Positions 26,710-35,191 of a stretch of 64,000 bases of DNA are shown one piece after another. The position numbers and the translations under genes are program-made. This DNA comes from an uncultured Ruminococcus sp. GTDB taxonomy: Bacteria > Bacillota > Clostridia > Oscillospirales > Ruminococcaceae. How positions within the stretch are numbered: position 1 is the first letter of the stretch; each line of letters starts with the position of its first letter. The notes under the pieces were generated by a model that was not told the DNA's origin, made no database searches, and was given only the letters and a program-made list of their open reading frames with translations. The stretch lies in assembly GCA_910579955.1 (NCBI GenBank), contig CAJTWE010000002.1, positions 103,431 through 167,430 of the forward strand, read 5' to 3'.

Positions 26710-27189
26710 ATGAAATACGAAATTGTAAGTCTAAACGAAAAAATGGTTGCCGGATTCTCGGCAAAAACAAACAACACTTCTCCTGAAATGAGCGCAGTCA
26801 TTGGAGGGCTATGGCAGAAGCTCTATTCAAAAAACGGATGTCTGGAACTGACAAATAGAACCAATAACAAAGCAGTAGGCATTTACACAAACTATGCCGG
26901 AAATCATCTTGATGATTATACTGTTATCACAGCATGCGAGGTAAAAAATGCAGAAAACATTCCTGCCAATATGGAGATACATAAAATTCCAAAGGGCAAA
27001 TATGCAAAATTCATTGTAAGAGGCAATATGATAACCGCAGTGGCAGAGTTCTGGGAGAAACTTTGGAAAATGGATCTAGATCGCAACTTTATTTGTGATT
27101 TTGAAGAGTATCAAAACGCTGACCCAGAAAATGCAGAAATTCATATTTATATTGGTCTGCAGGAAGACAAAACAACAGATGAAACGTGA
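26710..27189 (+). CDS. GyrI-like / effector-binding domain protein
   Basis: 159 residues, a stand-alone GyrI-like (SOUL-type) small-molecule-binding domain: MKYEIVSLNEKMVAGFSAKTNN at the start, YTNYAGNHLDDYTVITACEV in the middle, IPKGKYAKFIVRG and EIHIYIGL at the end. Such domains bind drugs or amphipathic ligands. GAGG ribosome site. It overlaps the DUF3795 gene by 11 bp, so the two are coupled. Confidence 0.85.
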   Translation: MKYEIVSLNEKMVAGFSAKTNNTSPEMSAVIGGLWQKLYSKNGCLELTNRTNNKAVGIYTNYAGNHLDDYTVITACEVKNAENIPANMEIHKIPKGKYAKFIVRGNMITAVAEFWEKLWKMDLDRNFICDFEEYQNADPENAEIHIYIGLQEDKTTDET

Positions 27190-27550
27190 ACTTAGAATTG
27201 CAAGCTGCGGACTGGCCTGCTGCCTATGTAGTAAAAATGAAGTCTGTAACGGCTGTCATGATGACAGTTGTACAGACAAAGACTACTGTATAAACAGAAA
27301 ATGCTGTATTGAAAACGGATATGAGTATTGTTCTGAATGTTCTAAAGATTGTAAAAATGGTATGCTTGCAAAAATCAAACCGTATGCATTTACGCTATTT
27401 GCAAAGCGTTACGGTATTGATTGTCTGTTAGACTGCCTTGAACAAAATGAGAAAAACGGTGTTATTTATCATCGTCAGGGAATTATCGGAGATTACGATA
27501 AATTTGATGATATTGAAGATTTGATCAGATTTATTAAGAGTGGAAAATAA
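27179..27550 (+). CDS. DUF3795-type cysteine-rich protein
   Basis: 123 residues. The first ~60 residues carry many cysteines in the DUF3795 pattern (CGLACCLCSKNEVCNGCH, then C-C pairs), likely metal binding. The rest is helical (YAFTLFAKRYGIDCLLDCLEQN). ATG at 27179 begins the conserved part and overlaps the previous gene; the frame extends upstream only through the GyrI-like gene. Function unknown; often found beside GyrI-like proteins. Confidence 0.8.
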   Translation: MKRELRIASCGLACCLCSKNEVCNGCHDDSCTDKDYCINRKCCIENGYEYCSECSKDCKNGMLAKIKPYAFTLFAKRYGIDCLLDCLEQNEKNGVIYHRQGIIGDYDKFDDIEDLIRFIKSGK

Positions 27551-27626
27551 TTGACAAAACTCAGCAAGAAATATCAAGTATTAATCCCTTGAAAATGATA
27601 TGATATATACAGCAGGAGGGATAAAA

Positions 27627-28499
27627 ATGAACTGGATAAAAGGTTTACAGCGTACCATTGACTACATGGAAGAACACATCACAGAACCAATAGACTATAA
27701 GAAAATTGCCTGTGAAATGAATGTTTCAGAGTTCTACTTTCAGAGAATCTTTACCATGATATGCGGTTTTACTCCAAGCGAATATATCCGTAACCGCAGG
27801 CTCACACTTGCCGGCAGCGAGCTGCTATCTACGGACAATAAGGTAATAGACATTGCTCTGAAATACGGCTATGATACCCCGGAAGGCTTTGCCAGAGCTT
27901 TTACCCGATTTCATGGTGTTACTCCAAATATTGTCAGAAAAGGCGATGTTTCCATAAAATCCTTTGTTCCACTGCGAGTATCTATATCATTGAAAGGCGG
28001 AAGCAGTATGAATTACAGAATTGTAGAAAAGGAAGCTTTTAAGGTTCTTGAAAGGGTTGAAGTTCATCAAATCATAACCGAAGAAAACAAATATGAGATC
28101 TCTGATTTCTGGGATAGAGCAAAAGCAGACGGAACTATTCAAATCCTTGTTGATTCGCTGGCAGACGACGAAAAGAATATAATTGGCATTTGCTATGGCG
28201 ATTCTTATGGAAACAGCAAAACATTTGAATATTCTATTGCTGCAAAGTGCAAAGAGAATTGCATTGTTCCAAAGGGCTACCGCATAAACGAGATTCCTAA
28301 AAGAACATGGGCGGTATTTGAATGCGTCGGTAAAATGCCTGATTCAATTCAAGAAACATGGCACAAGATCGTTACCGAATTTTTCCCAACGGCTGACTAT
28401 GAGCCAACTTGCGAAATAGATATAGAGGACTATCCTGACGGTGACGTTACTGCTGATGATTATAAAAGCTACATATGGGTAACCGTTAAGAAGAAATAA
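27627..28499 (+). CDS. AraC-family regulator with C-terminal GyrI-like sensor
   Basis: 290 residues. N-terminal AraC DNA-binding domain (ITEPIDYKKIACEMNVSEFYFQRIF, then KYGYDTPEGFARAFTRFHGVTP, residues ~18-100), joined to a GyrI-like effector domain (residues ~130-285, NYRIVEKEAFKVLERVE). This is the Rob/YdeE-like arrangement that senses drugs or other amphipathic ligands. GGAGGG 6 bp before the ATG. Its sensor resembles the stand-alone GyrI-like protein at 26.7 kb, so the cluster looks like one response unit. Confidence 0.9.
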   Translation: MNWIKGLQRTIDYMEEHITEPIDYKKIACEMNVSEFYFQRIFTMICGFTPSEYIRNRRLTLAGSELLSTDNKVIDIALKYGYDTPEGFARAFTRFHGVTPNIVRKGDVSIKSFVPLRVSISLKGGSSMNYRIVEKEAFKVLERVEVHQIITEENKYEISDFWDRAKADGTIQILVDSLADDEKNIIGICYGDSYGNSKTFEYSIAAKCKENCIVPKGYRINEIPKRTWAVFECVGKMPDSIQETWHKIVTEFFPTADYEPTCEIDIEDYPDGDVTADDYKSYIWVTVKKK

Positions 28500-28515
28500 T
28501 ACTTAAAATCTGTTT

Positions 28516-28591
28516 AGAACCTGTTTAAATAGTAACTGTATGATAATTTTATGAAAAAAATCGTACATCGCTTACTAGGAAAACAGGTTCT
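28516..28591. repeat. 11-bp inverted repeat, possible large terminator or small mobile remnant
   Basis: AGAACCTGTTT (28516-28526) and AAACAGGTTCT (28581-28591) are perfect inverted copies 54 bp apart; the right copy runs into AATTTTTTC. It could be a long-loop terminator for the AraC gene or the ends of a miniature element. Confidence 0.4.
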
Positions 28592-28615
28592 AATTTTTTC
28601 TTAAAGAAATCGTTC

Positions 28616-28644
28616 TTGACATTTAAAAGACAATCAGATATAAT
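28616..28644 (+). promoter_or_regulatory. Strong promoter of the family 2 glycosyltransferase gene
   Basis: TTGACA, a 17-bp spacer and TATAAT (28639-28644): exact consensus. Confidence 0.85.
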
Positions 28645-28709
28645 TAAATTAATAATTTTTACGGGTAATTCCGCAATATTACTAAAGAGGTGAAAGTATT
28701 TCGTAAACC

Positions 28710-29657
28710 ATGGATACTTTATATATAGTTGTCCCCTGTTATAATGAGGAAGAAGTTTTAGCAGAAACATCAAAGCAGCTTCTTGCAAAAATCACAGAGC
28801 TGATGAATAGCGGAAAAATCAGTGAAAAAAGTCGTATCGTATTTGTTAATGACGGTTCAAAAGACAGCACATGGGAAATAATAGAATCCCTTCACAATGA
28901 AAATCATATTTTTCAAGGTATAAGCCTTACACGAAATAAAGGACATCAAAATGCACTTTTAGCCGGCTTGATGACAGTAAAAGATCACTGCGATATGACT
29001 ATATCTCTTGACGCTGATCTGCAAGACGATATTGATGCTATGGATAAAATGATAGACAAATACTATAACGGTTGTGAAATAGTATACGGAGTAAGAAACG
29101 CAAGAAATTCTGACACAGTGTTTAAAAGAAAAACTGCTGGTAGTTACTATAAAATAATGAAATTTATGGGTGCGGATATTGTATCAGAATCGGCAGATTA
29201 TCGTCTTATGAGCAAAAAGGCTCTCGAGGGGCTTGCTGAGTTTAAGGAAGTTAATCTTTTTCTAAGAGGCGTAGTACCTATGATAGGCTACAAAAGTGAT
29301 GTTGTTTATTATGCTAGAAAAGAACGCTTTGCTGGAAAATCAAAGTACCCACTTAAAAAAATGCTTTCCTTTGCATGGGAAGGTATTACATCGCTTTCAG
29401 TAAAGCCTATTCAGATTATAACAATACTTGGCGGTGCTATTTTTCTGATAAGCATTATAATGCTTATCTACTCGGTAATACGACATATAATAGGCGCAAC
29501 TTCAATAGGCTGGACATCTTTAATAGTATCCATATGGGCCATAGGAGGATTGCAGCTTTTAGCTATTGGCGTTATAGGAGAATATATAGGAAAGGTTTAC
29601 CTTGAAACAAAATCACGTCCTAAATATATTATTGAAAAATATTTGGGAGATGAATAG
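28710..29657 (+). CDS. Membrane-bound family 2 glycosyltransferase (GtrB/DPM1 type)
   Basis: 315 residues. The GT-A catalytic domain has VVPCYNEEEVL, FVNDGSKDSTW, the nucleotide-sugar DXD in SLDADLQDD, and SADYRLMSK. Two C-terminal membrane helices (about residues 232-258 and 268-296) anchor it. The family transfers a sugar from a nucleotide sugar to undecaprenyl phosphate for wall or glycan decoration. Single-gene transcript with its own consensus promoter and terminator; no flippase partner adjacent. Confidence 0.9.
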   Translation: MDTLYIVVPCYNEEEVLAETSKQLLAKITELMNSGKISEKSRIVFVNDGSKDSTWEIIESLHNENHIFQGISLTRNKGHQNALLAGLMTVKDHCDMTISLDADLQDDIDAMDKMIDKYYNGCEIVYGVRNARNSDTVFKRKTAGSYYKIMKFMGADIVSESADYRLMSKKALEGLAEFKEVNLFLRGVVPMIGYKSDVVYYARKERFAGKSKYPLKKMLSFAWEGITSLSVKPIQIITILGGAIFLISIIMLIYSVIRHIIGATSIGWTSLIVSIWAIGGLQLLAIGVIGEYIGKVYLETKSRPKYIIEKYLGDE

Positions 29658-29700
29658 TTATATATAAGTTTTTGCTGCAAATTAAATATAATATAATAGC

Positions 29701-29741
29701 AAATCACCGCTTGAAATATGATTTTCAGGCGGATTTTTTTA
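29701..29741 (+). terminator. Intrinsic terminator after the glycosyltransferase gene
   Basis: A hairpin with arms AATCACCGCTTGAA and TTCAGGCGGATT followed by a run of T. Confidence 0.75.
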
Positions 29742-29857
29742 TTTTCTGTATCACATATTATACAAAGTAATTATACTATATAAAAATAATTTCATTGTAA
29801 ATTATGTGTTATCTCGCAAAAAATGATAAAAATTTAGAACTAAGAGCAATAATTGAT

Positions 29858-29886
29858 TTGTAATTGATAAAAAAATTATATATAAT
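29858..29886 (+). promoter_or_regulatory. Promoter of the xylanase gene
   Basis: TTGTAA, a 17-bp spacer and TATAAT (29881-29886), 49 bp before the ATG. Confidence 0.65.
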
Positions 29887-29935
29887 GTAAATGGAATGTG
29901 ATAACATTCAAAAAATTAAATGGGAGGAATCATCT

Positions 29936-31378
29936 ATGAAAACCAAACTGACCAGCAGAATAATATGTTATATGCTGGCGATCATGCTGTGTTTTACAAG
30001 CTTTCCTCTTTTCAATGCAGAAGCAGCTACCGTTATTACCGAAAATAAAACCGGTACAGAAGACGGATATGCTTATGAACTTTGGAAAGATAATGGAAAC
30101 ACCAGCATGACCCTTACAGGAGACGGTACATTCAGTTGCGAATGGAACAATATCAATAACTGTCTCTTTAGAAAGGGAAAAAAATACGACTGTACACAAA
30201 CCTATCAAGAATTAGGCAACATCTCAATTAAATATGGTGTTGACTATCAGCCAAACGGCAACTCGTACATGTGTGTGTACGGATGGACAAGGAATCCTTT
30301 GGTTGAATATTACATTGTAGAAACATGGGGCAGCTGGAGACCACCGGGAGCTACAGAATCTCTTGGACAAGTAAATGTAAACGGCGGCACATATGATATT
30401 TACAAGACAGTAAGAGAAAATCAACCATCTATTGACGGCAATACGACATTTGACCAGTACTGGAGCGTAAGAACTTCTAAGCCTGCTTCTAATGGTACAA
30501 AGATTGAGGGCGTTATATCTGTTTCCGAACACTTCAAGGCTTGGGAAAAAGTTGGTCTGAAAATGGGCAAAATGTATGAAGTAGCTCTTAATATTGAAGG
30601 TTATCAGAGCAGTGGTAAGGCTACAGTATATACAAATGAATTGTCTGTAGGCGGTGAACTTATTCCAGATATACCAGTAAAACCTGTAGAGCCAGATGAT
30701 AATGGCTACTATTTCAATGATACTTTTGAAAGCTCTGTAGGCAATTGGACATCCAGAGGAGATACAACTACTGCACAATCCTCAAGTGCAGCAGCAAGCG
30801 GCAGCAATTGTCTCTCAGTAACAGGCAGAACAGATGCATGGAATGGTACTGGTAATTCTATCAACTCAGCTGCTTTTCAGGCAGGTAATTCTTATAGTTT
30901 CAGCACAATGGTAATGCAAAATTCTGTGCCAAGCGATGACTTTAAGCTTTCTCTACAGTATGACTTAAACGGCGAAACACACTATGACAGCGTTGCAGAA
31001 GCAACAGGTGTTAATGGTGAATGGGTACAGCTTACAAATACAAATTTTACAATTCCCGAAGGTGCTGCAAATCTTCTTCTTTACGTTGAAACAAAGGATA
31101 GTACCACCAGTTTCTTTATTGATGACGCAATCGGTGCGGTAGCAGGTACAGAAATTCCAGCTACAGGAAGCTCGTCTATTATAACTCCATCTGTTATCAC
31201 AGGAGATGCGGACAATAACGGAACGTTTGACATAAAGGATATTGTACTCATTCAGCAATATCTTGCTGGCAAGAAGGTTGATATTGATTTAAAAGCCTCT
31301 GATGCGGATGAAAATGGTAAGGTAAATATATTTGATCTTTGTATTTTAAAGAATATGATTAGAAATAATAATCAATAA
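29936..31378 (+). CDS. Cellulosomal GH11 endo-xylanase with CBM22 and dockerin
   Basis: 480 residues. Cuts internal beta-1,4 bonds of xylan outside the cell. Signal peptide ends near PLFNAEAA. The GH11 jelly-roll (residues ~30-240) includes SIKYGVDYQPNGNSYMCVYGW, the nucleophile Glu in YYIVETWGSW and the second Glu in VALNIEGYQSSG. A CBM22-type xylan-binding module follows (YYFNDTFESSVGNWTSRG to FFIDDAIGAV). The protein ends in a dockerin with repeats GDADNNGTFDIKDIVLIQQY and ADENGKVNIFDLCILKNM. ATG at 29936 follows GGAGG; the upstream frame start at 29891 lacks it. The dockerin implies a cohesin scaffold elsewhere in the genome. Confidence 0.95.
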   Translation: MKTKLTSRIICYMLAIMLCFTSFPLFNAEAATVITENKTGTEDGYAYELWKDNGNTSMTLTGDGTFSCEWNNINNCLFRKGKKYDCTQTYQELGNISIKYGVDYQPNGNSYMCVYGWTRNPLVEYYIVETWGSWRPPGATESLGQVNVNGGTYDIYKTVRENQPSIDGNTTFDQYWSVRTSKPASNGTKIEGVISVSEHFKAWEKVGLKMGKMYEVALNIEGYQSSGKATVYTNELSVGGELIPDIPVKPVEPDDNGYYFNDTFESSVGNWTSRGDTTTAQSSSAAASGSNCLSVTGRTDAWNGTGNSINSAAFQAGNSYSFSTMVMQNSVPSDDFKLSLQYDLNGETHYDSVAEATGVNGEWVQLTNTNFTIPEGAANLLLYVETKDSTTSFFIDDAIGAVAGTEIPATGSSSIITPSVITGDADNNGTFDIKDIVLIQQYLAGKKVDIDLKASDADENGKVNIFDLCILKNMIRNNNQ

Positions 31379-31417
31379 GTCAAAGGGCTAATTTAAAATT
31401 ATTTTACAGCTTATGTA

Positions 31418-31446
31418 TTGACAAGTAAAATAAAACATGATATACT
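31418..31446 (+). promoter_or_regulatory. Promoter of the ABC-F leader
   Basis: TTGACA, a 17-bp spacer and TATACT (31441-31446). It starts a leader of roughly 285 nt before the ABC-F gene. Confidence 0.75.
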
Positions 31447-31534
31447 ACATCTTGATAATTATTGTAAATATGCAAAATAGCATAATATGATTATTATATT
31501 ATCAATGTAATTAAAAATGATTTGAGGTGAAAAG

Positions 31535-31546
31535 ATGCGTAAGTGA
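31535..31546 (+). CDS. Three-codon leader peptide (Met-Arg-Lys)
   Basis: ATG CGT AAG TGA directly after a strong ribosome site (GAGGTGAAAAG). Too short for a functional protein, it fits a ribosome-stalling upstream ORF that lets the leader sense translation-blocking antibiotics. Two terminator hairpins follow. Such attenuation is established for several ABC-F genes in Firmicutes; for this gene it is inference. Confidence 0.6.
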   Translation: MRK

Positions 31547-31577
31547 TTCTGTATTTTTAGGTAAGCAAAGAAATTTT

Positions 31578-31613
31578 AAGGCAGTTTACTGTCAGCTTTG
31601 TTATGCCTTTTTT
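31578..31613 (+). terminator. Leader terminator 1 (attenuator)
   Basis: AAGGCA (31578-31583) pairs with TGCCTT (31604-31609) and runs into T, 31 nt after the leader peptide stop codon. Confidence 0.5.
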
Positions 31614-31680
31614 GCAGGATCAATACGCTCTTTTTGTCTGTTATATATAGAGTATAATTATGCATTATGCCTCTTTATGT

Positions 31681-31718
31681 ACAGCTACAGGAAACGTATA
31701 TCCTGCGGCTGTTTTTTT
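31681..31718 (+). terminator. Leader terminator 2 (attenuator) just before the ABC-F gene
   Basis: ACAGC and CAGG (31681-31691) pair with CCTG and GCTGT (31702-31712), then seven T, only 19 nt before the ABC-F start. Placed here it must be bypassed for expression. Confidence 0.7.
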
Positions 31719-31737
31719 ATTTTAAGGAGGTCTTTTT

Positions 31738-33225
31738 ATGTCATTAATAAATATATCTAATCTTACTTTTTCCTATGATGGAAGTTTCAAAAACGTATTT
31801 GAAAATGTCAATATAAAAATTGATACCCAATGGAAACTCGGCCTTATTGGTAGAAATGGTAAGGGAAAAACTACTCTTATAAAACTGCTTACAGGAGAAC
31901 TTCATGGAAGCGGAACTATCTCATCAAGTGTCTGCTTTGAATATTTCCCATATAATATATCAAGCTATGAAATGTTCACCATTGATGTTATACGTGAAAT
32001 TGCTCCGGAAGCTGAGGATTGGGAGATCTATCGTGAAATGTCACTTTTGAAAATAAGCTCAGATACTGACTACAGACTGTTCTCTACTCTTTCTGGCGGT
32101 GAACAGGCAAAGGCAATGCTTGCAGGATTATTCCTCAGAAGAAATTCTTTCTTGCTTATAGATGAACCTACAAACCATCTTGACAGTGACGGCAGGCGCA
32201 TTATTGGCGAATATCTAAACCGCAAAAATGGATTTATTCTTGTGTCACACGATAGAAATCTCTTAGATATGTGTACCGACCATATCTTGTCAATCAACAA
32301 ATGCAGCATTGAATTGCAAAAGGGCAATTATTCCGACTGGCAACATAATAAAAATATGCAGGATCAATTTGAACTTGCACAGAATGAAAAGCTAAAAAAA
32401 GATATTAAACGTCTTGAAACTGCTGCAAAACGTACTGCCCAATGGTCTGATAAAGCTGAAAAAGCCAAAATTGGATTTGATCCACTTAAAGTTGAAAAAA
32501 ATATATCCCGTCGTCCATATGAGGCAGCTAAAGCAAAAAAAATCATGTCAAGATCTATGGCGATATCAGAACGTCGTGAAAAAGCAGTCCATGAGAAAGA
32601 AAAATTGCTGCACAATATTGAGCAAACATCCGAATTAAAAATTCCATCTCTCGCATTTCACTCACAAAAGCTTATACAAATCGAAAATCTTTCGGTCAGA
32701 TATGGCGAAAAAATCATTTGCAGCAATGTGAATTTTACTGTTATGCAGGGAGAACGTATTGCAATTAAAGGAAAAAACGGATGCGGAAAATCAAGCATAT
32801 TGAAGCTGATTTGCGGAGAAGATATTATGTACAGCGGACATATTATAAAAAATAATCAGCTAAAAATCTCATATGTTCCTCAAAAAACGGATCATTTGCA
32901 TGGTACACTGCAAAATTACGCAGAAGAACTTGGAATCGACCTCAGTCTGTTTCTTACTATACTAAGAAAGCTTGATTTTTCACGTGAGCATTTTGAACAG
33001 AACATAGAGCACTACAGTGCAGGACAAAAGAAAAAGGTGCTGATTGCAGGAAGTTTATGTGAAAAGGCGCATCTTTACATCTGGGATGAACCACTGAATT
33101 ATATTGATATAATTTCTCGAATACAAATTGAAAACATGATACTTTCAAGTAATGCCGCTATGATTTTTGTTGAGCACGACGAGACCTTCTGTCAAAAAAT
33201 AGCAGATGATTTTATAGAAATATAG
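31738..33225 (+). CDS. ABC-F ribosome-protection ATPase, Lsa type
   Basis: 495 residues, cytoplasmic, two ABC domains and no membrane helices. First domain: IGRNGKGKTTL, FSTLSGGEQAKAML, LLIDEPTNHLDSD. Interdomain linker (residues ~205-290, Lys/Glu-rich helices). Second domain: IKGKNGCGKSSI, HYSAGQKKKVLI, YIWDEPLNYID and FVEHDETF. The opening SLINISNLTFSYDGSF and the GQKKKVLIAGSL block match my recollection of Lsa-type proteins, which displace lincosamides, pleuromutilins and streptogramin A from the ribosome. Resistance spectrum is inferred from family. AAGGAGG ribosome site. The attenuator leader suggests drug-induced expression. Confidence 0.85.
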   Translation: MSLINISNLTFSYDGSFKNVFENVNIKIDTQWKLGLIGRNGKGKTTLIKLLTGELHGSGTISSSVCFEYFPYNISSYEMFTIDVIREIAPEAEDWEIYREMSLLKISSDTDYRLFSTLSGGEQAKAMLAGLFLRRNSFLLIDEPTNHLDSDGRRIIGEYLNRKNGFILVSHDRNLLDMCTDHILSINKCSIELQKGNYSDWQHNKNMQDQFELAQNEKLKKDIKRLETAAKRTAQWSDKAEKAKIGFDPLKVEKNISRRPYEAAKAKKIMSRSMAISERREKAVHEKEKLLHNIEQTSELKIPSLAFHSQKLIQIENLSVRYGEKIICSNVNFTVMQGERIAIKGKNGCGKSSILKLICGEDIMYSGHIIKNNQLKISYVPQKTDHLHGTLQNYAEELGIDLSLFLTILRKLDFSREHFEQNIEHYSAGQKKKVLIAGSLCEKAHLYIWDEPLNYIDIISRIQIENMILSSNAAMIFVEHDETFCQKIADDFIEI

Positions 33226-33255
33226 AGTCTCTAAAATAATTAGAAGGTATTATAT

Positions 33256-33293
33256 AAAAAATAGCAGTCTTTTTACCAAGGCTGCTATTTTTT
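33256..33293 (+). terminator. Intrinsic terminator of the ABC-F gene
   Basis: AAATAGCAG pairs with CTGCTATTT (right arm from 33282), followed by T-run. Confidence 0.85.
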
Positions 33294-33333
33294 AGCGTTT
33301 AAAATTATTAGTTTGAATATTAAATAATAAACA

Positions 33334-33366
33334 AAAAAGTCCGTGAACTTTAATTCACGAACTTTT
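33334..33366 (-). terminator. Terminator of the tRNA-Trp gene
   Basis: On the minus strand AAAAGTTCGTGAA pairs with TTCACGGACTTTT and continues in T, 4 nt after the tRNA 3' end. Confidence 0.8.
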
Positions 33367-33369
33367 GAA

Positions 33370-33445
33370 TGGCAGGGGCACCAAGAATCGAACTCGGGAC
33401 ACGCGGTTTTGGAGACCGCTGCTCTACCAGCTGAGCTATACCCCT
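33370..33445 (-). tRNA. tRNA-Trp (anticodon CCA)
   Basis: 76 nt on the minus strand with a genome-encoded CCA end. Acceptor AGGGGTA, D-loop AGCTCAGCTGGTAGAGC, anticodon stem GCGGT/ACCGC with loop CTCCAAA giving anticodon CCA, and T-loop GTTCGATTC. Lies alone. Confidence 0.95.
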
Positions 33446-33573
33446 ATTACTAATTTAATTTTTTCTCCTGCAACGTTTAATATTATACCACATCATAAGA
33501 ATTATGTCAACAGCTTTTTTGATTTTTCTGCCAATTAAATTGTAAAAAAAATATTAACGTCAAAATTATAAGA

Positions 33574-33598
33574 CTGCCGCATTATTTTTTTGCGGCAG
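33574..33598 (-). terminator. Hairpin at the end of the polysaccharide-export operon
   Basis: CTGCCGCA (33574-33581) and TGCGGCAG (33591-33598) pair perfectly; the minus-strand tail is AT-rich but has only short T-runs. Confidence 0.55.
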
Positions 33599-33638
33599 CT
33601 CTTCAAATATTATTGCTAAATGCTATTACTAAGCTCTA

Positions 33639-34397
33639 TTACTTTTTCTTCTTACTTTTCAAGAATTCCTCATAATCCTTACAAATTTCTGCTGTATCTC
33701 CAAATGCAACCTGTTTTCCGTGATCAAGCCATAAAACCTTTGTAGAAAGTCTACGTATCTGTGCAAGTGAATGGGAGACCAAAAGAGTTGTAGCTCCTCC
33801 TTTGATTATCTCCATCATTTTATCTTCGCTCTTCTGTCGAAATGCGCCATCGCCAACTGACAAAACTTCATCAAGAATTAGTATTTCAGGACTTACAAGA
33901 CAGGCTATTGAAAATGCAAGTCTGGATTTCATACCGGAAGAAAGATTTTTAAAGAGATGATTTTCAAATTCTTGAAGTTCTGCAAATTCGAGTATCTTTT
34001 GATAAGTATCATTCATGAATTCACGTGTGTAGCCAAGCATTGCACCACGAAGAAAAGTATTTTCTTTTACTGTGAGTTCACCGTCAAATCCACTGCCCAG
34101 CTCCAAAAGAGATGCAATACTCCCCTGCACTGAAAGAGTTCCCTTTGTGGGAATCATGATGCCGGAAATTACTTTAAGAAGTGTTGACTTTCCTGCTCCA
34201 TTTGTTCCGATTATTCCAATAAGTTCACCTTTGCCAACTTTAAAGGAAACATCCTTAACAGCCCAGAATTCATTTTTCTTATAAGTACCTTTAAGTTTTT
34301 GTACAACAAAGTCTTTAAGTCCAGTTTCCTTGAAATCCCCAAGAATATAGCGAACAGAAATATCATTTGCAATTATCTTATTTTGAACATTTTCCAT
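33639..34397 (-). CDS. ABC polysaccharide export ATP-binding protein (TagH/Wzt type)
   Basis: 252 residues. Walker A GTNGAGKST, signature NLSSGMKSRLAFS, Walker B ILILDEVLSVGDGAFR and switch His in VSHSL. These match the O-antigen/teichoic-acid exporter class. No C-terminal carbohydrate-binding extension, unlike long Wzt. It pairs with the permease at 34.4 kb, 14 bp upstream. Confidence 0.92.
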   Translation of the reverse strand: MENVQNKIIANDISVRYILGDFKETGLKDFVVQKLKGTYKKNEFWAVKDVSFKVGKGELIGIIGTNGAGKSTLLKVISGIMIPTKGTLSVQGSIASLLELGSGFDGELTVKENTFLRGAMLGYTREFMNDTYQKILEFAELQEFENHLFKNLSSGMKSRLAFSIACLVSPEILILDEVLSVGDGAFRQKSEDKMMEIIKGGATTLLVSHSLAQIRRLSTKVLWLDHGKQVAFGDTAEICKDYEEFLKSKKKK

Positions 34398-34411
34398 GAA
34401 CTCACTCTCCC

Positions 34412-35191
34412 TTACATATAGTATACAAATTTATAGTTAAATTTCTTATATATAAGACAACCTATGCCAAGTACAATAAAGGCGTACACTGCACAAAGAA
34501 CATGCAGCATAAGTGACGGTACATTTTGATGAAGCACAATCTCTCTAAAATACGTTATATAACAATAAACAGGATTGCAATAGAAAAATTTCTGCATTAC
34601 AGGTGAAAAAACATCTGTTGTATAAAATATAGCAGACAAATACATAAGCATAAGAGTAAATACATCATAAAGATATTGTATATCCTTAAAAAGCACAAAC
34701 ATTGCAGAAAGTACAAATCCAACGCCTATATTAAATAGCAGCATGAATAAAATCGGATACAAAAGCATAATAAAACGCCATGTTATAGGTACGCCGTCAA
34801 TTATTACAAAAAGGAAGTATATTATCAACGTCAGGCCAAAGTTTATGCAAGAAGAAACCTCCTTTGAAAGAAGAAAGATATACTTAGGAAGATTGATCTT
34901 TTTTATGATATTTGCATTCTGCATAAGTGAATGCATACCGCTTGTGGTAGATTCCTTGAAAAAAGCAAATAAAAGGTTTCCGGAAAATAGGTAAATAGTA
35001 TAATGTTCCATTCCCCTTCCAAATAGCTTAGTAAACACTATGCTCATTACCAGCAGCTGAAAAAGCGGTGAAAGCACACTCCAGAGCATGCCTAAGACGG
35101 TACGCTTGTACTTCTTTTTGAAATCACGCTTAACAAGCTCCTCAAAAAGAAACTGATTTTTTTTAAGTCCCAATATCACTTCTTTAAACAT
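34412..35191 (-). CDS. ABC polysaccharide export permease (ABC-2, TagG/Wzm type)
   Basis: 259 residues with six membrane helices. Typical KRDFKKKYKRTVLGMLWSVLSPLFQLLVMSIVF block at the N-terminus (residues ~22-54). ATG at 35191 follows GAGGTGG. The gene starts 8 bp inside the end of the glycosyltransferase gene, so translation is coupled. It moves a lipid-linked polymer across the membrane with the ATPase at 33.6 kb. Confidence 0.92.
   Translation of the reverse strand: MFKEVILGLKKNQFLFEELVKRDFKKKYKRTVLGMLWSVLSPLFQLLVMSIVFTKLFGRGMEHYTIYLFSGNLLFAFFKESTTSGMHSLMQNANIIKKINLPKYIFLLSKEVSSCINFGLTLIIYFLFVIIDGVPITWRFIMLLYPILFMLLFNIGVGFVLSAMFVLFKDIQYLYDVFTLMLMYLSAIFYTTDVFSPVMQKFFYCNPVYCYITYFREIVLHQNVPSLMLHVLCAVYAFIVLGIGCLIYKKFNYKFVYYM

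Noticed and set aside
31527..31760. 77-residue ORF upstream of the ABC-F gene as a protein gene
   Set aside because: It reads through the leader terminators into the ABC-F ribosome site. The region is better explained as an attenuator with a three-codon leader.
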